Assembly: GCF_018854015.1 (NCBI RefSeq)
Contig: NZ_JAAXYO010000039.1
Location: 176,286-240,285 of the forward strand
Direction: 5' to 3'
DNA: 64,000 nt
Origin: Igneacidithiobacillus copahuensis
GTDB lineage: Bacteria; Pseudomonadota; Gammaproteobacteria; Acidithiobacillales; Acidithiobacillaceae
Of this stretch, positions 49,822-58,079 are shown one piece after another (positions within the stretch are counted from its first letter, which is position 1; every line of letters begins with the position of its first letter). The translations under genes were made by a program, and so were the position numbers. Below the pieces are notes generated by a model. That model had not been told where the DNA came from, did not search any database, and saw only the letters and a program-made list of their open reading frames with translations.

Positions 49822-51288
49822 TCACTCCACCCGGTAGTTGGGAGCTTCTTTGGTGATGTGCACGTCGTGGACATGGCTTTCGCGCACGCCGGCCTGGGTG
49901 ATCTTGATGAATTTCGCGTCGCGCGCGAGCTGTGCCAGATCGGCGGCACCGAGATAGCCCATGCTGGAGCGCAATCCCCCCAGAAGCTGGTGGATGACCT
50001 GGGCCGCGGGCCCCTTGTAAGGCACCCGTCCCTCGACGCCCTCGGGCACCAGCTTGGGGGCCTCGGGACTGCTGGTATCCTGAAAATAGCGATCGGCCGA
50101 GCCCTGCTGCATCGCACCCAGGGAGCCCATACCACGATACGCCTTGAAGCTGCGCCCCTGATAGAGCTCGATCTCGCCCGGGGCCTCATCGGTACCGGCC
50201 AGCAGGCCGCCGACCATGACCGTGTGCGCACCCGCCGCCAAGGCCTTGGCGAAATCGCCAGAAAAGCGCACGCCACCATCGGCCACCAAGGGTACGTCGG
50301 TGCCTGCCAGGGCTTCCGCGACATTACTGATGGCGGTGACCTGCGGCACGCCCACCCCGGCCACCATGCGCGTGGTGCAGATGGAACCCGGCCCGATGCC
50401 GACCTTGACACCGTCCGCGCCGGCATCGACCAGGGCCTTCGCCGCCTCCGCCGTGGCGATGTTGCCGCCAATCACCTCGACCGAGGGGAAATGTTTTTTT
50501 ACCCAGGTGACCCGGTCGAGTACGCCCTGGCTATGGCCATGGGCAGTATCGACAATGATCAGATCCACCCCGGCCTCGACCAGACGCTCGACGCGCTCGT
50601 CGGTGCCCGCGCCGACCCCGACCGCCGCTCCCACCAGCAGGCGCCCCAGACTGTCGCGACAGGCATTGGGATGGGCGGTGGCTTTGCTGATATCCTTGAC
50701 GGTGATCAGCCCGCGCAGCTCAAAGCGGTCATTGATCACGAGGATTTTTTCGATGCGGTGTTTGTGCAGAAGATCCTTGGTGGTGTCGAGACTGCTGCCC
50801 TCGGCTACCGTCACCAGGCGCTCGCGCGGGGTCATGACACTGCTGACCGGCGCTTCCATGCGCGTCTCAAAGCGCAGATCGCGGTTGGTGACGATTCCTT
50901 CCAAACGGCCGTCCTCGCCAACCACCGGAACTCCAGAGATGCCGTGTCCGGCCATCAACAGCAAAACCTCGCGGATTGTGGCACCGGGACCGGTAACGAT
51001 GGGGTCTTTGATGACACCTGCCTCGAACTTCTTCACCCGCCGGACCTGCGCCGCCTGCGCCTCGGGGCTCATGTTTTTGTGAATGATGCCAATGCCACCC
51101 TCCTGAGCCATGCAGATGGCCATCGCCGCCTCGGTGACAGTATCCATGGCGGCAGACAGCAGAGGGATGTTGATCTGCAGATTGCGACTCAGGCGGGTGC
51201 GAGTCTGAACATCGCGTGGCAGCACGGTCGAATGGGCGGGGACGAGCAAAACATCGTCAAAAGTCAGGGCTTCGCCAATCAGTTGCAT
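49822..51288 (-). CDS. guaB: Inosine-5'-monophosphate dehydrogenase
   Basis: GuaB makes XMP from IMP. The 488-residue protein has the catalytic loop GPGSICTTRM with the active Cys, two CBS domains inserted near residues 90-200, and the start LTFDDVLLVPAHS. GGAG lies just before the ATG. It is followed by guaA. Confidence 0.96.
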   Translation of the reverse strand: MQLIGEALTFDDVLLVPAHSTVLPRDVQTRTRLSRNLQINIPLLSAAMDTVTEAAMAICMAQEGGIGIIHKNMSPEAQAAQVRRVKKFEAGVIKDPIVTGPGATIREVLLLMAGHGISGVPVVGEDGRLEGIVTNRDLRFETRMEAPVSSVMTPRERLVTVAEGSSLDTTKDLLHKHRIEKILVINDRFELRGLITVKDISKATAHPNACRDSLGRLLVGAAVGVGAGTDERVERLVEAGVDLIIVDTAHGHSQGVLDRVTWVKKHFPSVEVIGGNIATAEAAKALVDAGADGVKVGIGPGSICTTRMVAGVGVPQVTAISNVAEALAGTDVPLVADGGVRFSGDFAKALAAGAHTVMVGGLLAGTDEAPGEIELYQGRSFKAYRGMGSLGAMQQGSADRYFQDTSSPEAPKLVPEGVEGRVPYKGPAAQVIHQLLGGLRSSMGYLGAADLAQLARDAKFIKITQAGVRESHVHDVHITKEAPNYRVE

Positions 51289-51352
51289 CGGAGCTCCTCA
51301 AAATGAAAAGGGCCGGGCATCGCTGCACACCCAGCCCCGTCAGGCATACGCA

Positions 51353-51382
51353 ATCATAGCTGCGGGGCGAAAAAAATGCCAA
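51353..51382 (-). promoter_or_regulatory. Sigma-70 promoter for guaBA
   Basis: On the minus strand TTGGCA (51377-51382), an 18-base spacer and TATGAT (51353-51358) lie about 65 bases before guaB, leaving a leader of roughly 55 bases. Confidence 0.55.
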
Positions 51383-51468
51383 TTTGCGCGGCCTGCTTCC
51401 CGCCGCTGGCGGGTGTGGTATTGCCCTGTTAGATTTGACGGCTTTCCACCCGCATGGGAGCCACGCAG

Positions 51469-52530
51469 ATGCACTCTCGCAATAACAAAATCCGGACGGC
51501 TCTGCGCTGGGGCATCCTGCTGATTGCCAGTCTGGCGCTATCCTGGCTGTTCCAGGCCCTCGGCATCCCTGCTGCACCTCTTTTTGCCGCCATGCTCGCC
51601 GGGATCCTGCTGAGCAGTTGGGCGAGTGTTCCCTATGCCCGGGCCTTTCCCCACCTAGGGCAAGTTTTGCTCGGATCGGAGATTGGTTTGCTGTTCAGCA
51701 AGCCGGCGATGGCAATCATCCTGCAGCATTGGGCGCCAATCCTGCTCATCAGCGCAGCCACCCTGCTTCTTAGCCTCGCGATCGGCGTCCTCTTCAGTCG
51801 CTGGCAAGAAGTGGACAGCAGCACTGGATTATTGGGGATGACCGCGGGCGGCGCAGCCGGCATCACTGCCATTGCCCACGAGCTCGGCGCAGAGACCGGC
51901 TTGGTGGCTATCCTGCAGTATCTGCGCGTGGCGCTCGTGATGCTCAGTCTGCCCGTGGTCGTGTTATTGATCTTTTCCCATCCCGTCCAGGAGGCCACTC
52001 GTTTGCACGCCGCTCCCGCGAGCTGGTCCGGCACCGTGCTCCTGCTGGTTGGTGCCGCCGCCGCCGTGTGGATTGCCAGACGCATCCATCTCACCACGCC
52101 ATATCTGCTGGGGCCGCTCTTCGTCAGTCTGACGCTGACGGCAAGCCAGAACAGTCCTACCCCGGCATTGCCCCACAGTCTGTTGCTCCTTGCCTACCTG
52201 CTGATTGGCTGGCAGGCGGGGTTACAACTATCGCTTGCGCGCATCCGCACCTATTTGCGGCTTCTGCCGCACGCCCTGGCGCTGATCGTTGTCCTGAACC
52301 TGCTCTGCGCCCTGCTAGGAGTCCTTCTTGCCCAACTGGTGGGAGTGAGCGATCTCGATGGCTATCTGGCCACCGCACCGGGGGCGCTCTATGCCGCCGT
52401 TGCCGTCAGTATGGCAGCCCACGGCAATGTGCTCTTTGTGCTCGGCGCCCATCTCGCGCGCTTGCTCATGATGCTGATTATCATGCCGCCGTTGGCACAA
52501 CGCCTGCGACGCGAGCGGACGGTCAAGTAA
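51469..52530 (+). CDS. AbrB-family membrane protein (duplicated AbrB domain)
   Basis: The 353-residue protein has about nine to ten hydrophobic segments and the Gram-negative AbrB/AimA-like pattern: GIPAAPLFAAMLAGILL, LLGMTAGGAAGITAIAHELG and a related second half with YLATAPGALYAAVAVSMA. Function is not well established for the family. ATG 51469 is preferred because GGGAG precedes it by 9 bases. Confidence 0.75.
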   Translation: MHSRNNKIRTALRWGILLIASLALSWLFQALGIPAAPLFAAMLAGILLSSWASVPYARAFPHLGQVLLGSEIGLLFSKPAMAIILQHWAPILLISAATLLLSLAIGVLFSRWQEVDSSTGLLGMTAGGAAGITAIAHELGAETGLVAILQYLRVALVMLSLPVVVLLIFSHPVQEATRLHAAPASWSGTVLLLVGAAAAVWIARRIHLTTPYLLGPLFVSLTLTASQNSPTPALPHSLLLLAYLLIGWQAGLQLSLARIRTYLRLLPHALALIVVLNLLCALLGVLLAQLVGVSDLDGYLATAPGALYAAVAVSMAAHGNVLFVLGAHLARLLMMLIIMPPLAQRLRRERTVK

Positions 52531-52622
52531 ACTCGGGCGGCGCCCGCTGCTCATCATTTCGAATATTGCCGATTTTTCGTATACACTGTTCGCGCTATTC
52601 GCCGGAGGGCTGGAATCATACT

Positions 52623-54071
52623 TTGGTCTCCCTGAAAAACTTCATTGCGGCACAGTTAGCCGAAGACGCCGTGCCGCCGCCCGCTTCCGTCGCGCAGACG
52701 CCATCCTTGCCTGCCGGGGCGCAGGTCATTGCGCGAGAGAAACACAACATCTCCCGCCGCCAGATTAGTGATGCCGCCCTGCAGGTTTTGAATGGCCTGC
52801 ATCGCGCTGGCTATCAGGCCTATCTGGTGGGTGGCAGCGTGCGCGACCTGCTGCTTGGCCGCGAGCCCAAGGATTTCGATGTCTGTACCGACGCCCGGCC
52901 AGAGGAAGTGCGCAAGCTCTTTCGCCGCAATGCCCGCCTCATCGGTCGGCGCTTCATCCTGGCACACGTACAATTCGGCCGGGAGATCATCGAGGTAGCC
53001 ACCTTCCGCGGTGGTGACAGCGACGGGCAAACCGTGAGCGCCAGTGGACGGATTCTCGCCGACAATGTCTACGGTACTCTGGAAGAAGACGCACAGCGCC
53101 GCGACTTCACCGCTAACGCCCTGTATTACAATATCGCTGACCGCAGCATCATCGATTTCTGGGGCGCCTGGGCCGATATCGAGGCACAGCGCCTGCGCAT
53201 GATCGGCGAAGCAGCACAGCGCTTCCACGAAGATCCGGTGCGCATGCTCCGGGCGGCGCGATTTGCCGCCAAACTTGGGTTTCAACTCGATCCCGCCATT
53301 GAGTCCGCCATACCCGCCTGCCGCGAGCTGCTGCGCGAGGTGCCCCCAGCCCGCCTGTACGAAGAAACTGGCAAGCTGTTTCTTGCCGGCTTTGCCCAAC
53401 AAAGCCTGGCTGCCTTGCAGCGCTATGGGCTCTTCGCAGCCCTCTTTCCGCAACTCGCGGAACTGCTGGAGCGCGCCGAGGAAGGGATTGCCCGCGAACT
53501 GATCCAACTCTCTCTGCGCAACACCGATGCACGGGTGGCTGCCGGCAAATCCGTGCATCCCGCCTTTCTCTTTGCCGCGATGCTCTGGCCAGTGCTGGTG
53601 GCGGAACAAGAGCGACTGATGCAGGAGGACAAGCCTGAGGTAGTAGCCATGCAGCAGGCGGCCAGTGCGGTGCTGGAAGAAAATCGTGGACAGATTGCCA
53701 TACCGCGCCGCTTTACCTTGACGATCCGAGAAATCTGGGACCTGCAGGCACGGTTTCATCGTCGCGGCGGGCGGCGGCCTTATGCCCTGCTCGCCCATGC
53801 GCGTTTCCGCGCGGCCTTCGACTTTTTGCAGCTTCGTTGCGAGGCCGGTGCCGATCTTGGCGCCCTGGCGCAATGGTGGCAGCAATTTCAGGATGCCGAT
53901 AGCGAGGGCCGCAAAGAGCTCATCGAAGCGGCTCGCCAGGAGGACCGGGACAGCGAATCTCCGCTCGGTCCCCTGCCCGCCGGCGAGGCCAAGCGCGGCA
54001 AACGGCGGCGACGGCGGCGACGAAATCCCAAACAGGCATCGGAACCCGTAGCCGCGCCAGAAGGCGAATAG
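52623..54071 (+). CDS. pcnB: Poly(A) polymerase PcnB
   Basis: PcnB adds 3' poly(A) tails to RNA for decay. The 482-residue protein shows LVGGSVRDLLLGREPKDFDV with the catalytic aspartates and the PcnB-specific LIGRRFILAHVQF, then the EDAQRRDFTANAL and EDPVRMLRAARF motifs. The tail is a run of Arg/Lys that probably binds RNA. No ATG fits; TTG 52623 is used, with a GGAGG 14 bases upstream, so the start is uncertain. Confidence 0.87.
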   Translation: MVSLKNFIAAQLAEDAVPPPASVAQTPSLPAGAQVIAREKHNISRRQISDAALQVLNGLHRAGYQAYLVGGSVRDLLLGREPKDFDVCTDARPEEVRKLFRRNARLIGRRFILAHVQFGREIIEVATFRGGDSDGQTVSASGRILADNVYGTLEEDAQRRDFTANALYYNIADRSIIDFWGAWADIEAQRLRMIGEAAQRFHEDPVRMLRAARFAAKLGFQLDPAIESAIPACRELLREVPPARLYEETGKLFLAGFAQQSLAALQRYGLFAALFPQLAELLERAEEGIARELIQLSLRNTDARVAAGKSVHPAFLFAAMLWPVLVAEQERLMQEDKPEVVAMQQAASAVLEENRGQIAIPRRFTLTIREIWDLQARFHRRGGRRPYALLAHARFRAAFDFLQLRCEAGADLGALAQWWQQFQDADSEGRKELIEAARQEDRDSESPLGPLPAGEAKRGKRRRRRRRNPKQASEPVAAPEGE

Positions 54072-54081
54072 GTTCCGCGCA

Positions 54082-55356
54082 GTGGTCCTCGACAGCGACC
54101 ACGGAGAACTTCTGCAACGCCTTCAGAATTTCTGGCCGGCTACGCGCTTGCAGCAGCTTCGCTTTCTGGGCGCACAGGCCCATACCCTCGGTTCCCGGCT
54201 TTATCTGGTGGGCGGCGTCGTCCGTGATCTTTTCCTGGGCCGCGCGAGCCAGGACTGGGATCTTGCCATAGACGGACCTCTCGAACCGCTGCTTGCGGTA
54301 TTGCAGGATCTGGGTTTCCAGTTGGACAAGCGTTCGCGGTTCGCTACTGCCAGCCTCACAAGCCCCGAGGGACTGCGCTGGGATCTGGCTCGTTGTCGCG
54401 GAGAGCGTTACCCCCAGCCCGCTGCCTTGCCCGAGGTTTTTCCCGCCGACATCTATACCGATCTGCAGCGCCGCGATTTTCGTTGCAATGCCATCGCCCT
54501 GCAGCTCGCCCCGGACACTTTTGCCGAGATCCTCGACCCGTTTCACGGATGCGCGGATCTCCGCAGCAGCACCCTCGAGGTACTGCATTCCCGATCCTTT
54601 CAGGACGATCCCACACGGATCCTGCGCGGACTGCGTTTTGCTCGACGCTTCGGCTTTTCTCTGGGTCCGCAAGCCCGTCAGCAACTGCACGAGGTGCTGG
54701 CAGCCAATGGCTTTGCCCATCTGAGTGGTACCCGACTGTTCCGCGAACTATCCCTGCTGCTCCAGCTTCCTGATCTGCCCGGTAACCTGCGCACATTTTG
54801 CGACTGGGGACTTGGCCCACTCTTACCGCCATTGGCATCCGCACCGGCCGCGATCTGGTTAGCCTTGCAGCGGCTCGAACAGTCTCTCGCTGCATACCAA
54901 CGGCAATTTCAAGACAACATCGACCGGCCGGCAACGGCCCTCCTTCTGCTTGCCTACTTTACTGCTACGGAATTGCGAACAAGGCATTGGCAATATTGGC
55001 AGTGGACTCCGGATAGGGCTTGGCTGCACGACCTTGCCGCCTTGCCCGCGCGCCTACCGGGGCCTACGCCGGCCAAGCAGGCGCGCTACTGGCAGAGCTG
55101 GACGCCGGCAGGTATCCTGTGCGCTTTGGCCCTGCGGGAGGACCCGGAGCTGAGCCGCTCGGCCTGGCACTATCTGCAGGTACAGCGCTGGCAAAAGGTG
55201 CCGGTAGATGGTCGGGACCTCCAGAACTGGGGCATTCCCGCCGGCCCACAACTCGGCGATCTGCTTGCGCGTTTGCAGGATGCGACCTGGAACGGAGCCT
55301 TTGAAGACAAGGATGGAGCCCTGCGTTGGCTGAAACAAGAAAAGCTGCTGCCGTGA
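54082..55356 (+). CDS. CCA-type tRNA nucleotidyltransferase (class II)
   Basis: The 424-residue protein has the class II nucleotidyltransferase head: LYLVGGVVRDLFLGRASQDWDLAIDG, QRRDFRCNAIALQL and DDPTRILRGLRFARRFGF. It lacks the PcnB signature, so a CCA-adding or A-adding role on tRNA is more likely than polyadenylation. The HD domain of E. coli Cca is not seen. GTG 54082 lies 10 bases after pcnB. Confidence 0.72.
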   Translation: MVLDSDHGELLQRLQNFWPATRLQQLRFLGAQAHTLGSRLYLVGGVVRDLFLGRASQDWDLAIDGPLEPLLAVLQDLGFQLDKRSRFATASLTSPEGLRWDLARCRGERYPQPAALPEVFPADIYTDLQRRDFRCNAIALQLAPDTFAEILDPFHGCADLRSSTLEVLHSRSFQDDPTRILRGLRFARRFGFSLGPQARQQLHEVLAANGFAHLSGTRLFRELSLLLQLPDLPGNLRTFCDWGLGPLLPPLASAPAAIWLALQRLEQSLAAYQRQFQDNIDRPATALLLLAYFTATELRTRHWQYWQWTPDRAWLHDLAALPARLPGPTPAKQARYWQSWTPAGILCALALREDPELSRSAWHYLQVQRWQKVPVDGRDLQNWGIPAGPQLGDLLARLQDATWNGAFEDKDGALRWLKQEKLLP

Positions 55357-55877
55357 TCGCCTGGGTAGGGATTGGCAGCAACCTGCAAGACCCCCGTGTG
55401 CAGGTGGCGCGGGCACGGGCGGCCTTGGCGGCGCTACCGCAATCGCGTTTGGACTGGGTTTCGCAAGACTATCTTTCGGAGCCCATCGGAGGAGTCGCGC
55501 AACCTCCCTTCGTCAATGCCGTGGCACGCCTGGAAACCTTTTTGTCGCCAAAAGACCTGCTCCAGGCCCTGCACAGCATCGAAGAGCAGGCCGGACGACA
55601 ACGCACGCTAGAACTGGTCTGGGGCCCGCGGGTGCTGGATCTCGATCTCCTTGTCTATGGTGATCTGCGCAGCGAGGAGCCTGGTCTGCGCCTACCGCAT
55701 CCGCAAATTGCTCACCGTGCCTTCGTACTGCAGCCCATGGCGGATTACGATCCCGGCCTGATGATCCCTGGCCTTGGCACCATCGCGCAACTGCTACCGG
55801 CGGTTGCCGACCAGCGCTTGGCGCCGGTGCCCTCGCCGACGGAGCCCGGCAGCGCGGAAGTCCGACGCTCATGCTGA
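55353..55877 (+). CDS. folK: 2-amino-4-hydroxy-6-hydroxymethyldihydropteridine pyrophosphokinase
   Basis: FolK transfers pyrophosphate to the pterin precursor of folate. The 174 residues show WVGIGSNLQDP, the substrate loop (FVNAVARLET) and the family block GPRVLDLDLLVYGD with catalytic Asp, then LPHPQIAHRAFVLQP. GTG 55353 overlaps the preceding stop. The neighbours folK-kinase-panB-panC form a vitamin-synthesis run. Confidence 0.93.
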   Translation: MIAWVGIGSNLQDPRVQVARARAALAALPQSRLDWVSQDYLSEPIGGVAQPPFVNAVARLETFLSPKDLLQALHSIEEQAGRQRTLELVWGPRVLDLDLLVYGDLRSEEPGLRLPHPQIAHRAFVLQPMADYDPGLMIPGLGTIAQLLPAVADQRLAPVPSPTEPGSAEVRRSC

Positions 55878-56464
55878 TTGTTGTCGAAGGCCCCATGGGG
55901 GCCGGAAAAACCAGTCTTACGCAGCTATTGGCCAGACATTTTGACGCGGAAACATGTCTGGAGATGCCGGGAGACAATCCCTTCCTGGCGGAGCTCTACG
56001 CCGATGGCCGCCACGCCCTGGCAACGGAACTGCATTTCTTGCTGCAGCGCTGTGCCCAGTGGCAGGCATTGCCCGCTGGCTGGTGTTTCAGCGATCACGG
56101 CCCGGACAAGGATTTGTTGTTCACCACGCAGACCCTGTCAGCAGCGGAGCGCGATCTCTATCTGCAGATTCGTGCCCGACTGTTACCGCAGCCACCCCAG
56201 GTAGATCTGATGATCTTCCTTGATGCACCGTTGGAGGTCCTCCATGCGCGCGTGCGGGCGCGCGGTGATCAATGGGATGCCGCCATGCAACGCGAATACC
56301 TGGCCGGAGTCCAGGCGCGCTATGCGGATTTTTTTGCCGGATATTCGGGTGCGGTCCTCGACCTGCGCGGCGAGAACCTGGACTTCGTCGCACACAAAAA
56401 GGATGCTAAAATCTTGACTGATTTAGTCGGGAATAAACTACACGAGTTGGGGTGGCGGAGTTGA
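55871..56464 (+). CDS. Deoxynucleoside kinase family protein
   Basis: The 197-residue P-loop kinase starts LIVVEGPMGAGKTSL and has a DHGPDKDLLF segment and LMIFLDAPLEVLHARVRARG, typical of deoxyadenosine/deoxyguanosine kinases. It phosphorylates deoxynucleosides for salvage. It overlaps folK and panB; this folK-dNK-panB order is seen in other proteobacteria. Confidence 0.82.
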   Translation: MLIVVEGPMGAGKTSLTQLLARHFDAETCLEMPGDNPFLAELYADGRHALATELHFLLQRCAQWQALPAGWCFSDHGPDKDLLFTTQTLSAAERDLYLQIRARLLPQPPQVDLMIFLDAPLEVLHARVRARGDQWDAAMQREYLAGVQARYADFFAGYSGAVLDLRGENLDFVAHKKDAKILTDLVGNKLHELGWRS

Positions 56465-57246
56465 GCAAACGGATCGATACCTGGATCGCGGCCAAGGAAC
56501 GCGGGGAAAAGCGCGTCTTAGTGACGGCTTACGATCATCCCTTCGCCAAGCTGGCGGAAGAGGCCGGCGTCGATGGCGTCCTGGTTGGCGATTCCCTGGG
56601 GATGGTCGTCCAGGGTCATCGCGACACCTTGCAGGTGACACTGGAACAGATGGCCTATCACACCGAAATGGTGGCGCGCGCCTGTCAGCGCAGCTTGGTC
56701 TTTGCCGACCTCCCTTTGGGCAGCTACGAGGAAAGCCCGGCGCAGTGCTGGCGCTCCGCCAGCACCCTGCTGCGCGCAGGGGCCGAGGTGATCAAGTGGG
56801 AAGGCGGACTCGAATTCCGCGAGCACCTGGAATTTTCTGCGGCGCGCGGACTGAACGTCTGCGTACACCTTGGCCTGACCCCACAGCGCCTGCGCCAGTG
56901 GGGCGGCTTTCAGCGCCAGGCCACGACACCCGCGGCGGCAGAACGCCTGGAGCAGGAGGCCCTGACTCTGGCGCAATCCGGCGCCCGTTTCCTGCTCCTG
57001 GAAGCGGTTCCCGCTGAGCTTGCCGCGCGTATCTCGGCGCAGAGCCCCATCCCCGTCATCGGTATTGGTGCCGGGCCGGATACCGATGCCCAGGTTCTCG
57101 TGCTGCACGATGTTCTCGGCTTCGGCAAGGCCCCTCCCTTTGCCCGCGCCTTTGTCGATGGTGCGGCCCTGCTGCGCGCCGGACTCGGCGACTATGTGCA
57201 GGCGGTGCGCGAGCAATCCTTTCCCGGCAAAGCGGGTAAACGCTGA
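56452..57246 (+). CDS. panB: Ketopantoate hydroxymethyltransferase PanB
   Basis: PanB makes ketopantoate from ketoisovalerate. The 264-residue protein has VTAYDHPFAKLAEEAGVDGVLVGDSLGMV (Mg-binding Asp), the VIKWEGG loop, GLTPQ and GIGAGPDTDAQVLVLHD. GTG 56452 is used; TTG 56461 is an alternative. It overlaps panC by one base. Confidence 0.94.
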   Translation: MAELSKRIDTWIAAKERGEKRVLVTAYDHPFAKLAEEAGVDGVLVGDSLGMVVQGHRDTLQVTLEQMAYHTEMVARACQRSLVFADLPLGSYEESPAQCWRSASTLLRAGAEVIKWEGGLEFREHLEFSAARGLNVCVHLGLTPQRLRQWGGFQRQATTPAAAERLEQEALTLAQSGARFLLLEAVPAELAARISAQSPIPVIGIGAGPDTDAQVLVLHDVLGFGKAPPFARAFVDGAALLRAGLGDYVQAVREQSFPGKAGKR

Positions 57247-58079
57247 TGCCCATTCTGCGCAATCCCGACAGCCTGCGGAACTGGCGACAGCAGCAGCGTG
57301 GCAGTCTGGCGCTGGTCCCCACCATGGGCCATCTCCATGCTGGGCACCTCGCGCTGCTGCGCCTTGCCCAGGCGCGGGCGGAGCAGGTACTGGTGAGCAT
57401 CTACGTCAATCCCTTGCAGTTTGGCCCGGAAGAGGACTTTGCAAGCTATCCGCGCACGCTGGAGAGCGACCTGCAGCAACTGGCGGAGCACGGCTGCACG
57501 ACCGTCTTCGTGCCCAGCGACGACGATCTCTATCCCCGGGGCGCTGCCGAACAAACACAGGTTGTCCCGCCCGAGCGGCTCAGCAGTATCCTCTGCGGTA
57601 CGCAGCGGCCCGGACATTTCACCGGCGTGGCCACCATCGTCCTCAAATTGCTGCACCTGGCCCAGCCAGACATCCTGGTCTTGGGGGAAAAGGATTATCA
57701 ACAATACCGCATTGTCGGGCAGATGCTCGACGACCTGAATCTTCCCGTCCAGCTCCTTTGTGGACCGACCCAGCGCGATGGCGACGGCCTGGCCCGGAGT
57801 TCCCGCAACAGCCGCCTGACATCCGAACAGCGCATCCTGGCGCCACGCCTCGCGACCGAACTGCGACAGCTCTGCCAGCTTCCTGTGGGTAGCCTGGTAC
57901 AGGCTCCAGCCCGGGACGCCAGAGAGCGTCTGCAGGCGGCGGGCTTTGCCGTGGACTATCTGGAACTGCGGAACAGTGAAAGTCTGGAACCCGTGAGCGA
58001 GATCCGGCCCGGGGCACGCTGGCTGGCTGCTGCCCGCCTGGGCGATGTGCGACTGATCGACAACATGGTGATTCCGTGA
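57246..58079 (+). CDS. panC: Pantothenate synthetase PanC
   Basis: PanC joins pantoate and beta-alanine using ATP. The 277 residues show VPTMGHLHAGHLALLR, VSIYVNPLQFGPEEDF, FTGVATIVLKL, LGEKDYQQ and LARSSRNSRLT, all family motifs. Its stop overlaps the GTG of the next gene. Confidence 0.95.
   Translation: MPILRNPDSLRNWRQQQRGSLALVPTMGHLHAGHLALLRLAQARAEQVLVSIYVNPLQFGPEEDFASYPRTLESDLQQLAEHGCTTVFVPSDDDLYPRGAAEQTQVVPPERLSSILCGTQRPGHFTGVATIVLKLLHLAQPDILVLGEKDYQQYRIVGQMLDDLNLPVQLLCGPTQRDGDGLARSSRNSRLTSEQRILAPRLATELRQLCQLPVGSLVQAPARDARERLQAAGFAVDYLELRNSESLEPVSEIRPGARWLAAARLGDVRLIDNMVIP

Noticed and set aside
49858..51306. A 482-codon open frame on the plus strand opposite guaB
   Set aside because: It mirrors the guaB coding sequence exactly, has no ribosome site, and its translation is rich in His/Arg/Asp/Gly typical of antisense frames in GC-rich genes.
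52656..53885. A 409-codon minus-strand open frame opposite pcnB
   Set aside because: pcnB on the other strand has clear catalytic motifs; the antisense frame has none and no start signal.
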